A stretch of DNA of 64,000 bases from Petrosia ficiformis (GCA_947044365.1 OX345643.1:3250501-3314500), one strand, 5' to 3'; positions 35,701-45,412 are shown, counted from the first letter of the stretch. Numbers and translations are program-made. The notes: generated by a model not told the origin, from the sequence alone.

Positions 35701-36373
35701 TGTCAACAATAATAAATGTATAATTTTGAAAAGTTGAATTGGGCATACATTCATAAGGTTGTGTTTTTGGATTCATTGTGGTGATTCATAAAGCAATAAT
35801 AACACATAATATATTTCATGAAAAGAATATTTCAGCTCAAGGGACTTCTTCAGTTATGTAGTGTTAATTATATAAATTCAAGAATCACCACAATGAATAA
35901 TAAATGTACAATTTGTTGAATCACAGTAACCACAAAATCCTTCTCAAAAATTTATTATTACAACCTTACAATTGAATCTGAATATCTGTTTACAGTAAAA
36001 AAATATATATATAGAATACGCAAAATAAATTATTATTACAAGATGATAATGATTAATACTAAAACCAGAGAGTGCTAAGAACTCACAGACGGACACTTTA
36101 GACAAACAAATTGATACCTTCAAAATTTGAATAAGCCACAGCACAATATCTCCAGCAATATGACTACAATGAGGTTTAGTGACAACATTTAGAAAGGTCG
36201 GAAACAGCCATACAAGAAACTCTACACAATTTAAATACAAATAAATTATAATGCACTGGTGGCACAGAACTCTCAGATTACGATCTGACAACATATTTGT
36301 GAGCATTAAAGACAGTAAGTACTGATGATCTACGCTGTATTGGAGTGATACAAATAAAATTTGGTTGTAAACA
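14248..36373 (-). CDS. Gene A: minus-strand multi-exon gene, unrecognised helical protein
   Basis: Proposed exons, in transcription order: 36118-36373, 35357-35411, 34986-35083, 28624-28727, 28267-28350, 27723-27837, 27015-27118, and possibly a terminal exon 14248-14413 ending in TAA. Every junction has GT/AG sites, most of them strong (GTGAGT, GTAAGT, GTATGT). All consecutive phases agree: 0, 1, 0, 2, 2, 0, 2. The product is about 325 residues and leucine-rich with helix-like periodicity (for example SLMLTNMLSDRNLRVLCHQC, KEIIHLFK, VWDQIFTLILHSEKKLRL). That resembles HEAT/ARM-type proteins, but I cannot name it. The first exon is not certain. The intron at 28.7-35.0 kb holds the zinc-finger/PIN pseudogene. 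If the terminal exon is right, the last intron is 12.6 kb and holds the DIRS, Penelope-like and LINE block. The donor at 28267 (GTAGAG) is weak but is the only one that avoids a stop and keeps phase. Confidence 0.6.
14699..14725. repeat. (TA)n microsatellite
   Basis: About 27 bp of alternating TA. It has no coding meaning. Confidence 0.9.
17232..18967 (+). mobile_element. Penelope-like element inserted in the DIRS element
   Basis: The insertion is flanked by GGAATTGCTTG (17221-17231) and GGAAATTGCTTG (18968-18979), a probable 11-12 bp target duplication. About 140-bp terminal inverted repeats lie at 17272-17410 and 18825-18967. They share ATTGTTCTATGTTTGCTTTC, a CACTGATGAAG block and TACTACATTAGACTGTACAA. 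The internal ORF remnants are Penelope-type reverse transcriptase. The element disrupts the DIRS polymerase gene. Confidence 0.75.
17402..18482 (+). pseudogene. Penelope-like reverse transcriptase fragments
   Basis: Successive frames give DITVLPSDKGRATVIMDR (17542-17595), LRIYGLPKIHKQHVPLRPIV (about 17747-17806), and DDEVMISSDVVSLFTSVPID (17896-17955). The last corresponds to motif A of Penelope/telomerase-like reverse transcriptases. A motif near 18110-18160 reads GTAVGSPVSVTIANLLMED. The YVDD box is seen at about 18216 (RYVDDTC). The downstream region at 18.48-18.86 kb is too decayed to confirm a GIY-YIG endonuclease. Frameshifts and stops make it non-functional. Confidence 0.75.
19693..20800 (+). 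pseudogene. DIRS tyrosine recombinase, broken
   Basis: SGCNNKIANALSRNKL at about 19779-19830 marks the end of the RNase H region. The recombinase then runs with frameshifts from about 19.9 kb. 20404-20630 gives TWIKFHIKHLKTDQFHKG and SLCPVSAMYNYLQTYK. About 20690-20790 gives ATSAAVSGMSTKEIKRLGCW and KSRAYLDCF, carrying the C-terminal Arg/Tyr region with the likely catalytic Tyr. The gene is further damaged by an inverted duplication at 20268-20323. It would catalyse integration of a circular DNA intermediate if it were intact. Confidence 0.7.
20268..20323. repeat. Perfect snap-back hairpin inside the recombinase gene, 27-bp arms, 2-nt loop
   Basis: The arms 20268-20294 and 20297-20323 are exact reverse complements separated by TC. 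The left arm is the normal coding sequence (in frame it reads QLMIKTAFTF). The right arm is an inverted copy that breaks the frame. The pattern is that of a replication fork switching template back onto the nascent strand. Confidence 0.9.
20830..21980. other. Non-coding stretch, no gene seen
   Basis: AT-rich sequence with a (GATA)n-like tract at about 21744-21810. An ORF of 112 codons at 21432-21770 runs into the microsatellite and has no recognisable motif. I do not call it. Confidence 0.5.
21981..22422. mobile_element. Degenerate copy of the ATAA-flanked element family
   Basis: The ends resemble those of the copies at 44834-45273 and 50215-50732. The left inner motif is TATCCCTGTAATTGCTTTG. 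The right motif is GGAAAGCAATTATAGGGATG, followed by GCACTATAAGCC. Internal blocks are shared with the 50.2-kb copy (GACTTCCTCATG, AAGTACTCCTTCAAG, TTAACTACGTATACAA). The flanks are ATAA (21977-21980) and ATGA (22423-22426). No coding capacity. Confidence 0.7.
22430..23490. other. Non-coding stretch, no gene seen
   Basis: AT-rich sequence. Short ORFs at 22967-23164 and 23267-23542 have no recognisable motif or splice borders. The latter may be the decayed 5' part of the LINE that follows. Confidence 0.4.
23500..26330 (+). mobile_element. CR1/L2-like LINE, degenerate
   Basis: Endonuclease-like text at 23884-24017 (PIICHLNACSLLNKI, VILGISETWLT) is followed by reverse transcriptase text from about 25.0 kb (INKATGPDGISAWF). 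25225-25480 gives RNYCPISVLTVIAKVFESLI and QPNHSTQDVLLKTVDDW. After an internal deletion near 25.45-25.5 kb come LGPLLFTLFVN and the catalytic box, here YAND instead of YADD (25523-25786). The end, around 25.86 kb, reads VKYLGVIVDDQLTWKHHI. Frameshifts and the deletion make it dead. Clade assignment is by overall look, so Jockey-group relatives are also possible. If the terminal exon of gene A is correct, it lies antisense in a gene A intron. Confidence 0.7.
26429..26680 (-). pseudogene. Remnant of an STPR-repeat gene
   Basis: The minus strand reads through three decayed units of about 23 residues: NLRRHWESSEQRQHRLQTR, LRKQRENPEQQQSLETRR and LRWQLETTQKGQQ. They align with the units of the intact-looking gene at 51053-51709 (LRRQNETDEQRSIRLNKQR). 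The pattern is a short acidic turn between basic, helix-forming stretches, as in STPR DNA-binding domains. No start codon, promoter or element end is seen nearby, so this is a fragment. Confidence 0.55.
28905..29295. repeat. Copy of dispersed repeat family Y
   Basis: It matches 12985-13395 closely, for example CACAAGTGTGATTGGGAAAC, CTTACACTCCAGTCCTAGC and GATAGCTTTCAAACAA. It is truncated on the right. It lies between gene A exons 28624-28727 and 34986-35083. Confidence 0.85.
29491..29630. mobile_element. One end of an ATAA/TTAT-flanked element
   Basis: Immediately after TTAT (29487-29490) comes GGCCCTTATGAATCCCCATG and ACTGCTTTCCCACGGG. These match the start of the STPR-carrying element at 50777. 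The shared downstream block includes GTATACGTAGTTAAG. The other end was not found before 30 kb. Confidence 0.6.
30016..34463 (+). pseudogene. Zinc-finger plus PIN/FEN-like nuclease gene of a large invertebrate family, frameshifted
   Basis: The first segment starts at ATG 30016 with a C-x2-C zinc-binding pattern (CCVICKQGF). A second lies at 30354 onward (DCMLCGKSAVVNTRH). A middle domain (about 31.1-31.5 kb) reads QWVADNIDHSVAILDGQG and FHGMGIIAVST. The C-terminal region has GDADTMIVKCALEF (about 33697), VVADDTDVLILLIYHW (about 33763) and FLHAWSGCDTTSATYGHGK (about 33940). This Asp spacing resembles a FEN/PIN nuclease: E/D-A-D, then D-T-D, then a GCD/GxGK turn like the GSDY/GIGK region of FEN1. 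I recall this architecture from many unnamed invertebrate proteins, and its function is unknown. At least five frame changes or stops (near 30606, 30987, 31504, 33246 and 34020) break it. It lies antisense in a gene A intron. Confidence 0.65.
34479..34753. repeat. MITE-like foldback element
   Basis: The arms are imperfect reverse complements: AATCCGGATAGTTCAGGTTA on the left and TAACCTGAGCTATCTGGATT on the right, continuing inward through GTACTGATG and ACCTGAAGTT. The centre is itself a hairpin (AGTGGTCCTTTCTCT / AGAAAGAGAAGACCACT). There is no ORF. It lies 16 bp after the stop of the PIN pseudogene. Confidence 0.8.
34800..34870. repeat. Possible Penelope terminal-repeat fragment
   Basis: The minus strand reads CCACTGATGAAG followed by a block ending GGGTTTGGC. 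This is like the CACTGATGAAG...TGTTTGG block in the terminal repeats of the Penelope-like element at 18.9 kb. Only this short piece is visible. Confidence 0.35.
35771..35899. repeat. Short MITE-like inverted repeat
   Basis: ATTCATTGTGGTGATTC on the left and its exact reverse complement GAATCACCACAATGAAT on the right bracket about 95 bp. An AATAATAAATGTA direct repeat lies at about 35709 and again at the right edge. It is in a gene A intron. Confidence 0.7.
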
Positions 36374-36761
36374 CTGCCAATAAGCCCATACAAGTATAGA
36401 AAGTATGACACTACATAACAAAACTCATTTTTATAGAAAATTGACCAAATCAAAACTACAAGTACAGAAACATCATAACTAAAACTATAGTCTATCCATA
36501 ATCAAGTCACAAACGTTTGCAGTTATAACTTCTTTATATGTCGATGTATTGACATGCAACAAAGACCATTCTACTCATCGTAGCTTGCCAAATCCAGTGA
36601 TATACAAAACGATCACACACCATAAACTATACAAATTGTAACCATTAGGCTCTATACTTATACCTAAGATACTTGAAAATAAGTGGTTTATAAGTGGGTA
36701 TGGTGTAAACAATCATAATAATACAATTTATTAATATTTCAATATTATAATACTTTTATTT
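36374..36761. other. Short gap between the 3' end of gene B and the first recognised exon of gene A
   Basis: It contains the gene B polyadenylation signals on the minus strand and must hold the gene A promoter and start. No start codon here is decisive: candidates near 36.44 and 36.46 kb (minus sense) could splice in phase to 36373, but their donors are weak. The exon at 36118-36373 is also open upstream without splicing. Confidence 0.4.
36727..36760 (-). terminator. Polyadenylation signals of gene B
   Basis: The minus strand has AATAAA at 36755-36760, directly after the stop codon, and again at 36727-36732, about 30 nt further on. The second fits better as the functional signal. Confidence 0.5.
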
Positions 36762-39700
36762 CTATTCTCCATCACTACTGATGCTGCCATCTGATCCTGA
36801 ATTACTGCTTTCTTCCTCTGATGACTCATCTGATTCACCTCCAAAATGAATAATAACTCCTCTATGTATTCTTCTTATAAATTATCAGCAATCTAAAAGT
36901 GGTCTTTATCTCTAATATGGCTGATGTTCTTTTTACTTTTCAGAAAACTTCATAAGTGAGATCTCTCAGAGCAGACAAAGATGAATTTCTTATTATGCTC
37001 TTTAACCCTTTGTGACATTTGAACCCTACGCAGTTCAGAGTGTGCTGCTAGCATTATGAAGCACTCCAAATGCTTGTAAATTGTTGTCAGGGACTAGCCC
37101 ATGAAAATGGCTAAAAATGTTTATGGTTTTTTGGCCGCCCATTGGTCTAAATAACGAATAAAGGAGGAATTTTAAAGGGGGTGTCCTCTCGTTAATGGTG
37201 GTTGGAAGGGGTGTGGCTAAGTTCATCCAAGTTGATGTTGGTGATTCGTCAATGACGCCATTGTCCAGGAATCGCATTATATTCTCCCGTGACCTTTGAC
37301 CCATTAATGATATTCATAGGCAATAACTGTGCTGATTTTTAATCTTTTAGTGATTTCTTACTTTGCCAATCAAAATAGTCATGTACATTACAAATAATAC
37401 ACTTGGAGGTGCTCTTAATTTGTTTCCCTTCAGCATTGTCAGTTTCACAACTTTCAGAAGATGTCTGGTAGCAAAAGAGTTCACTGAAACACAATGCTTA
37501 TTACTTGAAGCATTTCACTGTTGAATCACAGCTTGAAATGAAGTACAATTGAAGTAGTGGCTGCTACAACTTCGAGCTGGCTCTAAGCTTTCTGCCATGA
37601 CTGCACTGTCAATTTCTAGCTCCACCCAATCCATTTCATTGATCCCAGTGATTGAAGCCACGAACTGTTTTACAATTTCTTATTCATTTTAACACTGCAC
37701 TTCTTTCTTATACTAGGAATTATGCACTTTTGGTAGGATTTGGAGTGTAAGTCGTAACGCACATGCTTGTAATAATTATAACCTCAGTAGTACAGTAATT
37801 GCAATAATAGTCAAAAGTCTGCAATAACTTTCTTGTCAGTACTGATTTTTGTTTCCCAAATCACACTTGTAGCAAGGGTTCTGCACTGCGAATTTTCATT
37901 TTAGATGTGTTCAAAGAGTATATGTATTGGAAAGTTTGTTTGTAATCAGGGCTGGAATGATTAATCCATTATTAATCCATTAATCAGTCGATATTGAAAA
38001 TTCTTCTGATTATTGATGGTAAGTCCGTGATATAAATTATGCTGAAAATTCAAAGACATACTGTTTACGCATAGAACAATAAATAATGTACAATATGAAG
38101 TGACAGGAAGCCCTTTTCATCATTTGTGGGAAGAGTTTCTGCATTAACTGACTTAATTGGTCTGAATACCTCCACTAAATTTAATTGATTATAAAGCGAT
38201 TTAAAGTTAGTGATAATCGATTTCCGGATCTGAGCCAATTCCACGCCCTATTTTTAATCCTCAGTACTTGTATTGCACATACATTGTAAAGTATTTCCAA
38301 AACAACAAAAATCTTAATATTTCATGATTTAGCAATAAAAAACTAGACTTCAGTGACTACTCTAAATTCTATTTTAAACTAGTAAAGAGTAGCTGAGTTC
38401 TTGGTCTACAAACCTTATAATAAATCTTTCTGTAAATAAAACTACAAGTGGTAATTATTGTCATACTAAAAAACAACACTAATAGAATAATATGGATACA
38501 TAAAATAGTGTGCAACATTTTCACACAGCACAAATATAACATAACACTAACATAAGCTAATGCTACACTGTACATGGATATATATGTACATTTCTAGAAC
38601 TAACTAGCTCTTGGCTGTACAGGAGTGCAGAGGGTTACTGTAATCAGGTTTTCCGTCTGTCTATGTCTGTTCCCAAAACGTTTGGACAACTAACAACATT
38701 GGGACTTTGATCGAGCTACCAACACTCGCGAAATTATACAAAAAAAGAATGGCTTTTCTAAAACCTTTCAGTTATAAAGTTATGACAATTTTTACAACTC
38801 ATGTCTGCTGTTTTACCATTTTCAGAAGGATTCTGGCAGCAAAAGAATAAACGAATACACAACTTGTCTTGTTTAAAGGCTATCACAGTCAAATCACAGC
38901 TTGAAAAATGAAGTACAATAGCAGTAGTGGCAACTACAACATTGAGATTGCTCTAAACTTATGGTCACTTTGTAGCTCCACTCATTTCATTTAATGTACC
39001 TGATTGTTTCCTACTTGATTTTAATTAACACTGCGTTTCTTATACTAGGAATTGTGGACTTGGAAGTGCAAGTTGTAAAACACACACATATATAATATAT
39101 AATAATTATAATTATTACAGCCAAGTATTGTCTGCCATTACTTAACATACCACAGTCACTTTCAGTTGTTGACAAATCACACACAAAAGAATTTGGAAAC
39201 TGCTTCAAGCACTCAGACAAAAGATTTTTGATTCCTTGGTACCTCTCTTCAGTTGTGTCTGAAACTATATGTATACAAATACAAAGGTTACAGAGGTTAG
39301 CTTCAGAATGAAAAATTGGTAAGTGTACATATCTAAACATAAATGAAACAAACAATTATACACGTGCACATATATTATAGAAGTGCTGTGGTAACTTTGA
39401 TATTTTGCCACAAGGGGATATATGACATTTCAGTGTAAACATTTAAAACACACTCAGGAAAAGCACTAGTTCTTGAGTCAATTCCTTGCTGCCAAAATGT
39501 TCCAAAACCTCAACTTTAAACCACACTAGCTTGACCTCAGTTCTAGCTATTGATTTAATTTACATTGCACTGCAAAACATGTTTTGCAATTTGTACAAGC
39601 AGAACAACCAGTGCCCTACTTAATTTCTGAGATTTGTGCTTAACATGCCCTTACCCTCTGGTATTTCAATATTGTCTTTGACTAGATCTAAAATTATATT

Positions 39701-40547
39701 CCTAATGTGATCAGAAGAGTGGTGTTCCATTTTCCTGCAAAAAAAAGGCCACCGTAAGTTCATCATGTAATCTACAATAATACAATTATACTCTATTAAA
39801 AAAATAATATTAATGTCATGAATTAAAGAGGAAGGCTTAAAATTTAGATGTTTAAAACAATATTTTTTAGTTTATTATTCAGAATTATAAGTATATGCTG
39901 TAACAATAAAATTAAATATTCAAATAATTCTAGCTGTGTTTGCCAATGTAACTGTTTCATGAAGCAATTTTTCATTAAATACTTGGTTTTTGAAGAGCAT
40001 ATAAGTAGAGATGTCAGTGCTTTGATGTTTTATACCTGTTGTGCTGAGTACATATGATTTTAATTAATTTCATAAGTACTGTACAACACAAATCCTGAAT
40101 ATGCTAATTAAAATATCAATACTCAAAACAGTACAACAAAGGTTGTGGAATACAAAGATAAACCAGATATATGAATTGAGTGTTATACTTGTGTCTCTTC
40201 AAAAGCTCAATTCCAAATATGTGCAATAATTTTATTTCAAATATTTATGGCTCAAAGGAAATAAAAGCAGTTCTCTCTGACTAAATTTCTACAACAACCT
40301 TTAAGAACACTAGTATAGATAGTCAAAACAATAACTGATAGGTTATTTGTTTCAGGCATGAGGAAGTCAGCCATGAATATTGAATATTGAATGCCATGTT
40401 CAAAGGGATATATACAACTATCTCTAGCATACTTCACAAAAACAACATTTATTCAAACAAACATTATCTATTAAAATATCTGCGTACATACTTACAAGTC
40501 TTTGCTCGCTGAAAGAGTGCTAGAAACTTCCCTTGAAGATCAAGCAC
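36762..40547 (-). CDS. Gene B: small minus-strand gene with an acidic serine-rich C-terminus
   Basis: Exons, in transcription order: 40496-40547 (reads VLDLQGKFLALFQRAKT), 39655-39734, 39151-39258 and 36762-36838. The last three join in phase (overhangs G/AC and G/GT), and the last ends in TAG. The product after 39734 reads MEHHSSDHIRNIILDLVKDN and later YQGIKNLLSECLKQFPNSF, then a tail of Glu/Asp/Ser (GESDESSEEESSNSG). ATG 39728-39730 is a possible start. The exon at 40496 does not join it in phase, so it is either an upstream non-adjacent exon or part of another transcript. Two family Y repeats sit in the long last intron. The family is not recognised. Acidic tails of this kind occur in nuclear chaperones and nucleolar proteins, but I infer nothing firm. 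Confidence 0.55.
37035..37304 (-). other. Unassigned 89-codon ORF inside the gene B intron
   Basis: It is open on the minus strand with MGQRSRENIMRFLDNGV near the start and is more GC-rich than its surroundings. There is no family resemblance, no splice partner and no promoter evidence. It may be a repeat fragment. Confidence 0.2.
37440..37910. repeat. Copy of dispersed repeat family Y (inverted)
   Basis: It is the reverse complement of the 12985-13400 and 28905-29295 copies. Shared blocks include TGAATCACAGCTTGAAATGA, CAATTTCTAGCTCCACC and CAAATCACACTTGTAGCAAG. It lies in the gene B intron. Confidence 0.85.
38620..39120. repeat. Copy of dispersed repeat family Y (inverted)
   Basis: It begins with GAGGGTTACTGTAATCAGG. 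It contains CTAACAACATTGGGACTTTG and TATAACTTTATGACAATTTT-type blocks in minus orientation, and reaches to about 30 bp from the gene B exon at 39151-39258. Confidence 0.85.
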
Positions 40548-41339
40548 CTGAACAGCCAACACACAACACGCTTGAATCACATGTGCAGCACATCAATTTA
40601 AATAGGTGGAGCTATAAAGTAACTGCTTGCTCGATGTTCTAGTAACAACTAAAACAATTGTTTAGTTTCATGTAGTGCTTTGCCAGTGATACACATGATG
40701 CAAAAGAAGCTATGTTTAGATGTGTCCAGTTGTTGCCTGGACTCTTCTGATGTCTGGAAACAGAAACCATCAGTGACCAGCAAAAGCATCAGGTTATTTT
40801 TGTTTCTTGTATAAATTGAAGTTTGCCATAAGCTTTTTTAAAGCCATCAATGTTTACAGTTTTCACAAATTTTGCAAACAAACAGACACATACAATATGA
40901 ATACCACACCTTTCCACCTATGCTTTGCAGCGAGGGTAACAATTTAAAACTTTACTGTTTCATCAGTTACCTGATACAAAATTAGAGGAATAGAAATTGT
41001 TATGGCTGTGGCTAGAGTCCTAGATATGGGACAGGTACATGAATTCCGGCCATGACATAGTTGCTGGGATTCAAGTCTGGGCTTCTCAAATCACAATAAA
41101 TAATTAAATCCCTTCTTTCTCCCTCTATATATATATATAGTCTATACAAATTAATGATTAAATGTTTATTATTTATAGTAGACTCTATAATTGTACCAAC
41201 TCACAATCATTTACAAGCAACACCATGCAAGCAATGTAAGAGTACTTGCTACATAGACAAGTCGAGATCAATTATATAACCGGTGCACGTGGACATTATA
41301 TTAATTAAGAGGAGTTATTACAACAACAGGAAAGGGTGT

Positions 41340-41670
41340 GAGGACTGTTGTGTCACTCGTACTTGTTCTTCACTGTGTTGCAGAACGGTTACATGGCAAT
41401 GAAAGGATATTGGAAGTTCTAAGCTGAAGAAACTTCAATTTGCTGCTTTGTTATACGCAATTCTACTCTGATTTAAAGGTACGTTATAAATGTATTTATC
41501 ATCAAGCATTAGCACATCACACATTAGTATCTATAGTGATCAAACCTAAGGATTTAATTATTTGTAAAGTGAAGCTAAACAGATTTTTGCTAGTTTCAAT
41601 GTTCCATTCATTCCTAACTGGATTTCCTTTTAAACAGTTAAAGTTAGCAGTTTCATTAATTTATAAAGTT
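41340..41670 (+). repeat. Copy of the outer unique part of the 57-kb foldback element
   Basis: It matches 57165-57520 over several blocks: TTGTTCTTCACTGTGTTGCA, TTTGCTGCTTTGTTATAC, ACATTAGTATCTATAGTGAT, AACAGATTTTTGCTAGTTTC and AACTGGATTTCCTTTTAAA. It lies about 630 bp upstream of the first ATG of the P-type transposase gene, where the left terminal repeat of that transposon would be expected. Confidence 0.8.
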
Positions 41671-42299
41671 AACATATCAAGGTTGCGTGGGTGGATGCTA
41701 CTCCAATCAGTTTCTAGTCTTGCAAGCTTCTTGCTGCATACAATCAAAGATTATAGAACAACAGGGATTGGAAACGTTACAGAAATTGCCGTTGTGACGT
41801 CATATCCGTTTGTCGTTATCCGGTATCCGCCGCCTAACTCACGTGAACAAACTGCTGGTGGCCAGCCAAGTTAAACCAACAAGTGGTGGATTACATTTGG
41901 TAAGTTATGATTGTATGAAAAGCTTCACAGTTCTTTGTAATGCTGTCTTACATAGTACCATATTCTTTTGTATCATTGTATCAAGTGTGTGGGCTGTTTA
42001 TACTATCCAATTGTCCTAATATATAGATTTTGTAGTTTTTTCTCTGGACTGGGGACAAAATTTAGAAAAATTTACATTTATTTGTCAGTTATAATTGTTT
42101 TTGATGTAAGTAGGCAACTAGATTTGTTGTACACTATGTATATTTATAAACATTTGTAAATATTGGTCTCAGACTGCTATATATGTTTTGTAGTTTTTTC
42201 TGTGCACATGAATGTTATTGACAGCAACTAATATATTATGTGTATAACCATTGAATTGTTAGGTGTAACTGACCACACAATTATTTAAATTGTATAGAG

Positions 42300-45200
42300 A
42301 TGGCAAGGAGAAAGAAGACGAACATTGGTAGGAGGCATAAGTATTATGAAAAGCGAATTTAACATTGTAGAAAAAATAAACCAGGCAGACCTAGGAAGCG
42401 AGCTATTCCATCAAATGAAGAACCTCTAGATATACTCGCTCTGAATGAAAAAATCAAGCTACCATCCAGTGAGTGGTCAAAATGTTCTTCAGAGTGAGAA
42501 GTTAAACTATGTACGATTCAGGACATTGACGGTGTTTTGAAAGTCGTTCGTTCTCTCTCAATTAAGAGTGATGGCTCTTGGACCCTGTGCATACATGATA
42601 CAAAAATCATTAATCCTGCGACATTACCTATTTTTGCAAACTTTCCTTTGACACTAAATGAGGAACTAGCACAGGATTTACTGAATGTAATAAGTGAAGC
42701 TAAAATTTGCCCAGCACATCCTGATGAACACTTCATTCAATTCGTCGAGTCTTGTAAGGAGAAACAACTGTATTCATCATCAAAAACTGTATACTTGCTT
42801 ACTTAGACTCTTTTGCTCCTATGTATCATAAAGATAAATTGTACTATAAAACCGTGAGGTCTAAAGGTTGTCAAATGTTAGTGTCATCAAGGAAGTGTTT
42901 GTCATGTGCTAAAGTGAGACCATCCATCTGACTTCGGTATCAACGCTGGAAGACAAGGCAAGGTACAACACCCAGTCGATATACCAACTCCAGCAGCCAT
43001 ACAAACCTGAGGTACATAAACACTCCTCTTGCTAGACATGTAAGGAAACAATTAATATCTGCTCAGAAAAAAAATAGTAGATTGGAGTCTAAGATTGCTT
43101 CTTACATCAAAAAAAATGGAGAGGAAGTAAGCTGTGATATGCATTAAGATCTTAAGACAGTGATGGAAGAGATGGCTGCTGATGTTGAAGCAAATTATTC
43201 AAAAGATAGCTTTGAAAGATTATTTTGGGCACAACACTTGAAAACTGCTGCACAGAAAAATTGCAAGCAAATGAGGTGGCACCCTACAATGATACGGTGG
43301 AGTTTGAATCTGAAGTCCAAGTCAACCACTGGATACAATGCCTTGAGAAAAGTTATTAAGTTGCCTTCTGATAGAACACTCCGTGATTACACACATGTTT
43401 ATGACCCAAGACTGGGGTTTCAAGTAGATGTTGACAAACAAGTTTGTAATGAGTTTAAAGTGGATGAGGTCGCAGAGTGGCAAAAGTATGTGGGACTGGT
43501 GTTTGATGAAATGAAAGTGAAAGAAGGTATTGTGTATAATAAGAACAGTGGAGAAATTATTGGGTATGTCAATTTGGGAGAGGTGACAAATCAGCTGCTT
43601 GAATTTGAGAGGAAATGTGCTAGTGAACTAAGTGATGATCACTACTTTCTGCCCATCGCTAAGTACATCAGCTGCTTCATGGTTCGTGGTATTTTTCAAC
43701 ATTTTTCCATATGCTCAGTTTGCAACAACTGGCACATCTTCAAATGAGATCTTTTCTCTAGTATGGGAAGCTATCAAGTGTTTAGAATTAATTGGATTGA
43801 AGGTGTTGTTTCTCACATCAGATGGTGCTTCATCAAATCGTAAATTTTATAATCTGCATCAAAATAAAAGGGGGGAGTTGGTATACAAAACTCCTAACAT
43901 TTTCAGTAATGATGGTCGTTTCATCTACTTTTTTGTTGATGCACCTCATTTACTTAAAACAGTGAGAAATTGCTTTGCAAGTTCATTTGGTCATGGACAC
44001 ACAAGAGCATTAGGGGTTAGTTTAACACTTGTTCTTAAATTTATTGTATAGTCATTATCTGTTCAGGTAAGAGGAAAATATATCAACTGGGAGCATTTGC
44101 AACGTGTTTATAATGAAAGAAACTCAAGTGGTCTCTCTTTAGTTCCAAAGCTCAAGTATGAGCATTTACATCTTACATCATACTCATGTATGCAAGTTGG
44201 ACTGGCAGCTCAGGTCAGTATTATAGTCTTCATGTACAGTATTGTATATTTTCATAATGTATCATAATCTTGCCTTTACAGGTGCTTAGTACATCAGTTG
44301 CAAATGCTTTATCCTTCATGAAGAGTGATGATACTTCAGAAACAGAAAAGTTCATCAGAATGATGGATAAACATTTTGACTGCTTAAATGTTAGAGCAAT
44401 TAGTGAAGGAATAAGGAAGCTAAAACCTAATCTGACCCCCTGCAGAAGTTCTGATGATGAACGTTTGAAGGTCTCTATGCATAAAAGTTTTAATAGTTAA
44501 TTAAAATTTATACATTATAGTACACAGTGGCTTGAACAGGATTTTCTTCAATACTTAATTGACTGGGAGAAATCAGTTGCAGAAAGAAGTGATGCTATAC
44601 TTGCAATTGACTGGTAGGTCATTCAACTGTTTAAAATTATTTCAAACCATTCATAACCATTCATTTCTTTTTAGTTAAATCTTTTGTTGAAGTATCAAAG
44701 TACATACTCGAGCAGCAAAGTGTCCATTATTTACTTGGTGAGAGGTTTAGCCAAGACCCTCTTGAAGATTTCTTTGGGAAACAAAGAGCCCATGGAGGTC
44801 GGTGTGAAAACCCAACTGTACAGCAATTCATAACAAGTGTATATAGAGAAAAAAACATCTCTATGATTGCTTTACAAATTTAAGTGAAGATAAACGTATC
44901 TCTATGACTGCTTTGTGGTGTCCTGACTTTATCAAGCATGAAAGACAACAGCTTATTATAGTTATTATTTTGATTATCTACTCTCCTGACCTTTCAAAGC
45001 ACCTTGTAGGACTTTAGGAATATATTTCAGGCAGAATAGCTAGCTATTAGTTCATAAGCTACACAGATTTCTTTCTGCTGAGCTTGATCAATGATTGCGC
45101 GTTCTTTTACGCGCCACGCCCAGTAATTGATCGAGCCCCCGGGAATAATGTAACTTCCTTAACTACGTATACAACGCATACTCGTGTAGGTGACACAAAC

Positions 45201-45412
45201 ATATATATATATTATATATATAAACATACATTGAACCCGTGGTAAAGCAATTATAGGGATGGCCCTACGGGCCATAAAAAACACAGTATCACTTAGAATT
45301 CAGAAATCAGCAGCTTTAGCTCTCATTCGTGGTAATTGCAGAAGAAAAAGGCAAACAAATATACCAGTTGATGATGCTTCTATTCCGAAACGCAGGAAGA
45401 AATCTACTGGTT
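42300..45412 (+). pseudogene. P-superfamily transposase gene (THAP9-like), interrupted by an insertion
   Basis: The product resembles P-element/THAP9 transposases. 42300-42510 gives a basic N-terminus (MARRKKTNIGRRHKYY) with two stops. 43160-43690 gives SKSTTGYNALRKVIKLPSDR and the catalytic-core start LVFDEMKVKEGIVYNKNSGE. After a frameshift at about 43690 come FLTSDGASSNRKFY and FFVDAPHLLKTVRNC, the P-type RNase H-like core and GTP-binding insertion region. Later exons are about 44067-44213 (KYINWEHLQRVYNER), 44282-44470, 44521-44613 and 44675-44830 (LLGERFSQDPLEDFFGKQR). The C-terminus is displaced to 45274-45412 (KNTVSLRIQKSAALALIRGN) by the 440-bp insertion. A THAP domain was not clearly seen. 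Introns are 55-75 bp. Confidence 0.75.
44834..45273. mobile_element. Non-autonomous element inserted in the P transposase gene, TSD ATAA
   Basis: It is flanked by ATAA at 44830-44833 and 45274-45277. The left end is CAAGTGTATATAGAG followed by an A-run and CATCTCTATGATTGCTTT. The right end is AAAGCAATTATAGGGATGG followed by CCCTACGGGCC. Inside are a GCGCGTTCTTTTACGCGCC block and TTAACTACGTATACAACGCA. The part next to the left end matches the 3' end of the STPR element (GATTATCTACTCTCCTGACC), so it is probably a deletion derivative of that element. Confidence 0.85.

Noticed and set aside
35944..36453. Single 169-codon minus ORF
   Set aside because: Only its middle (36118-36373) behaves like an exon. 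The ends are better explained as intron read-through, and there is no ATG at the 5' end.
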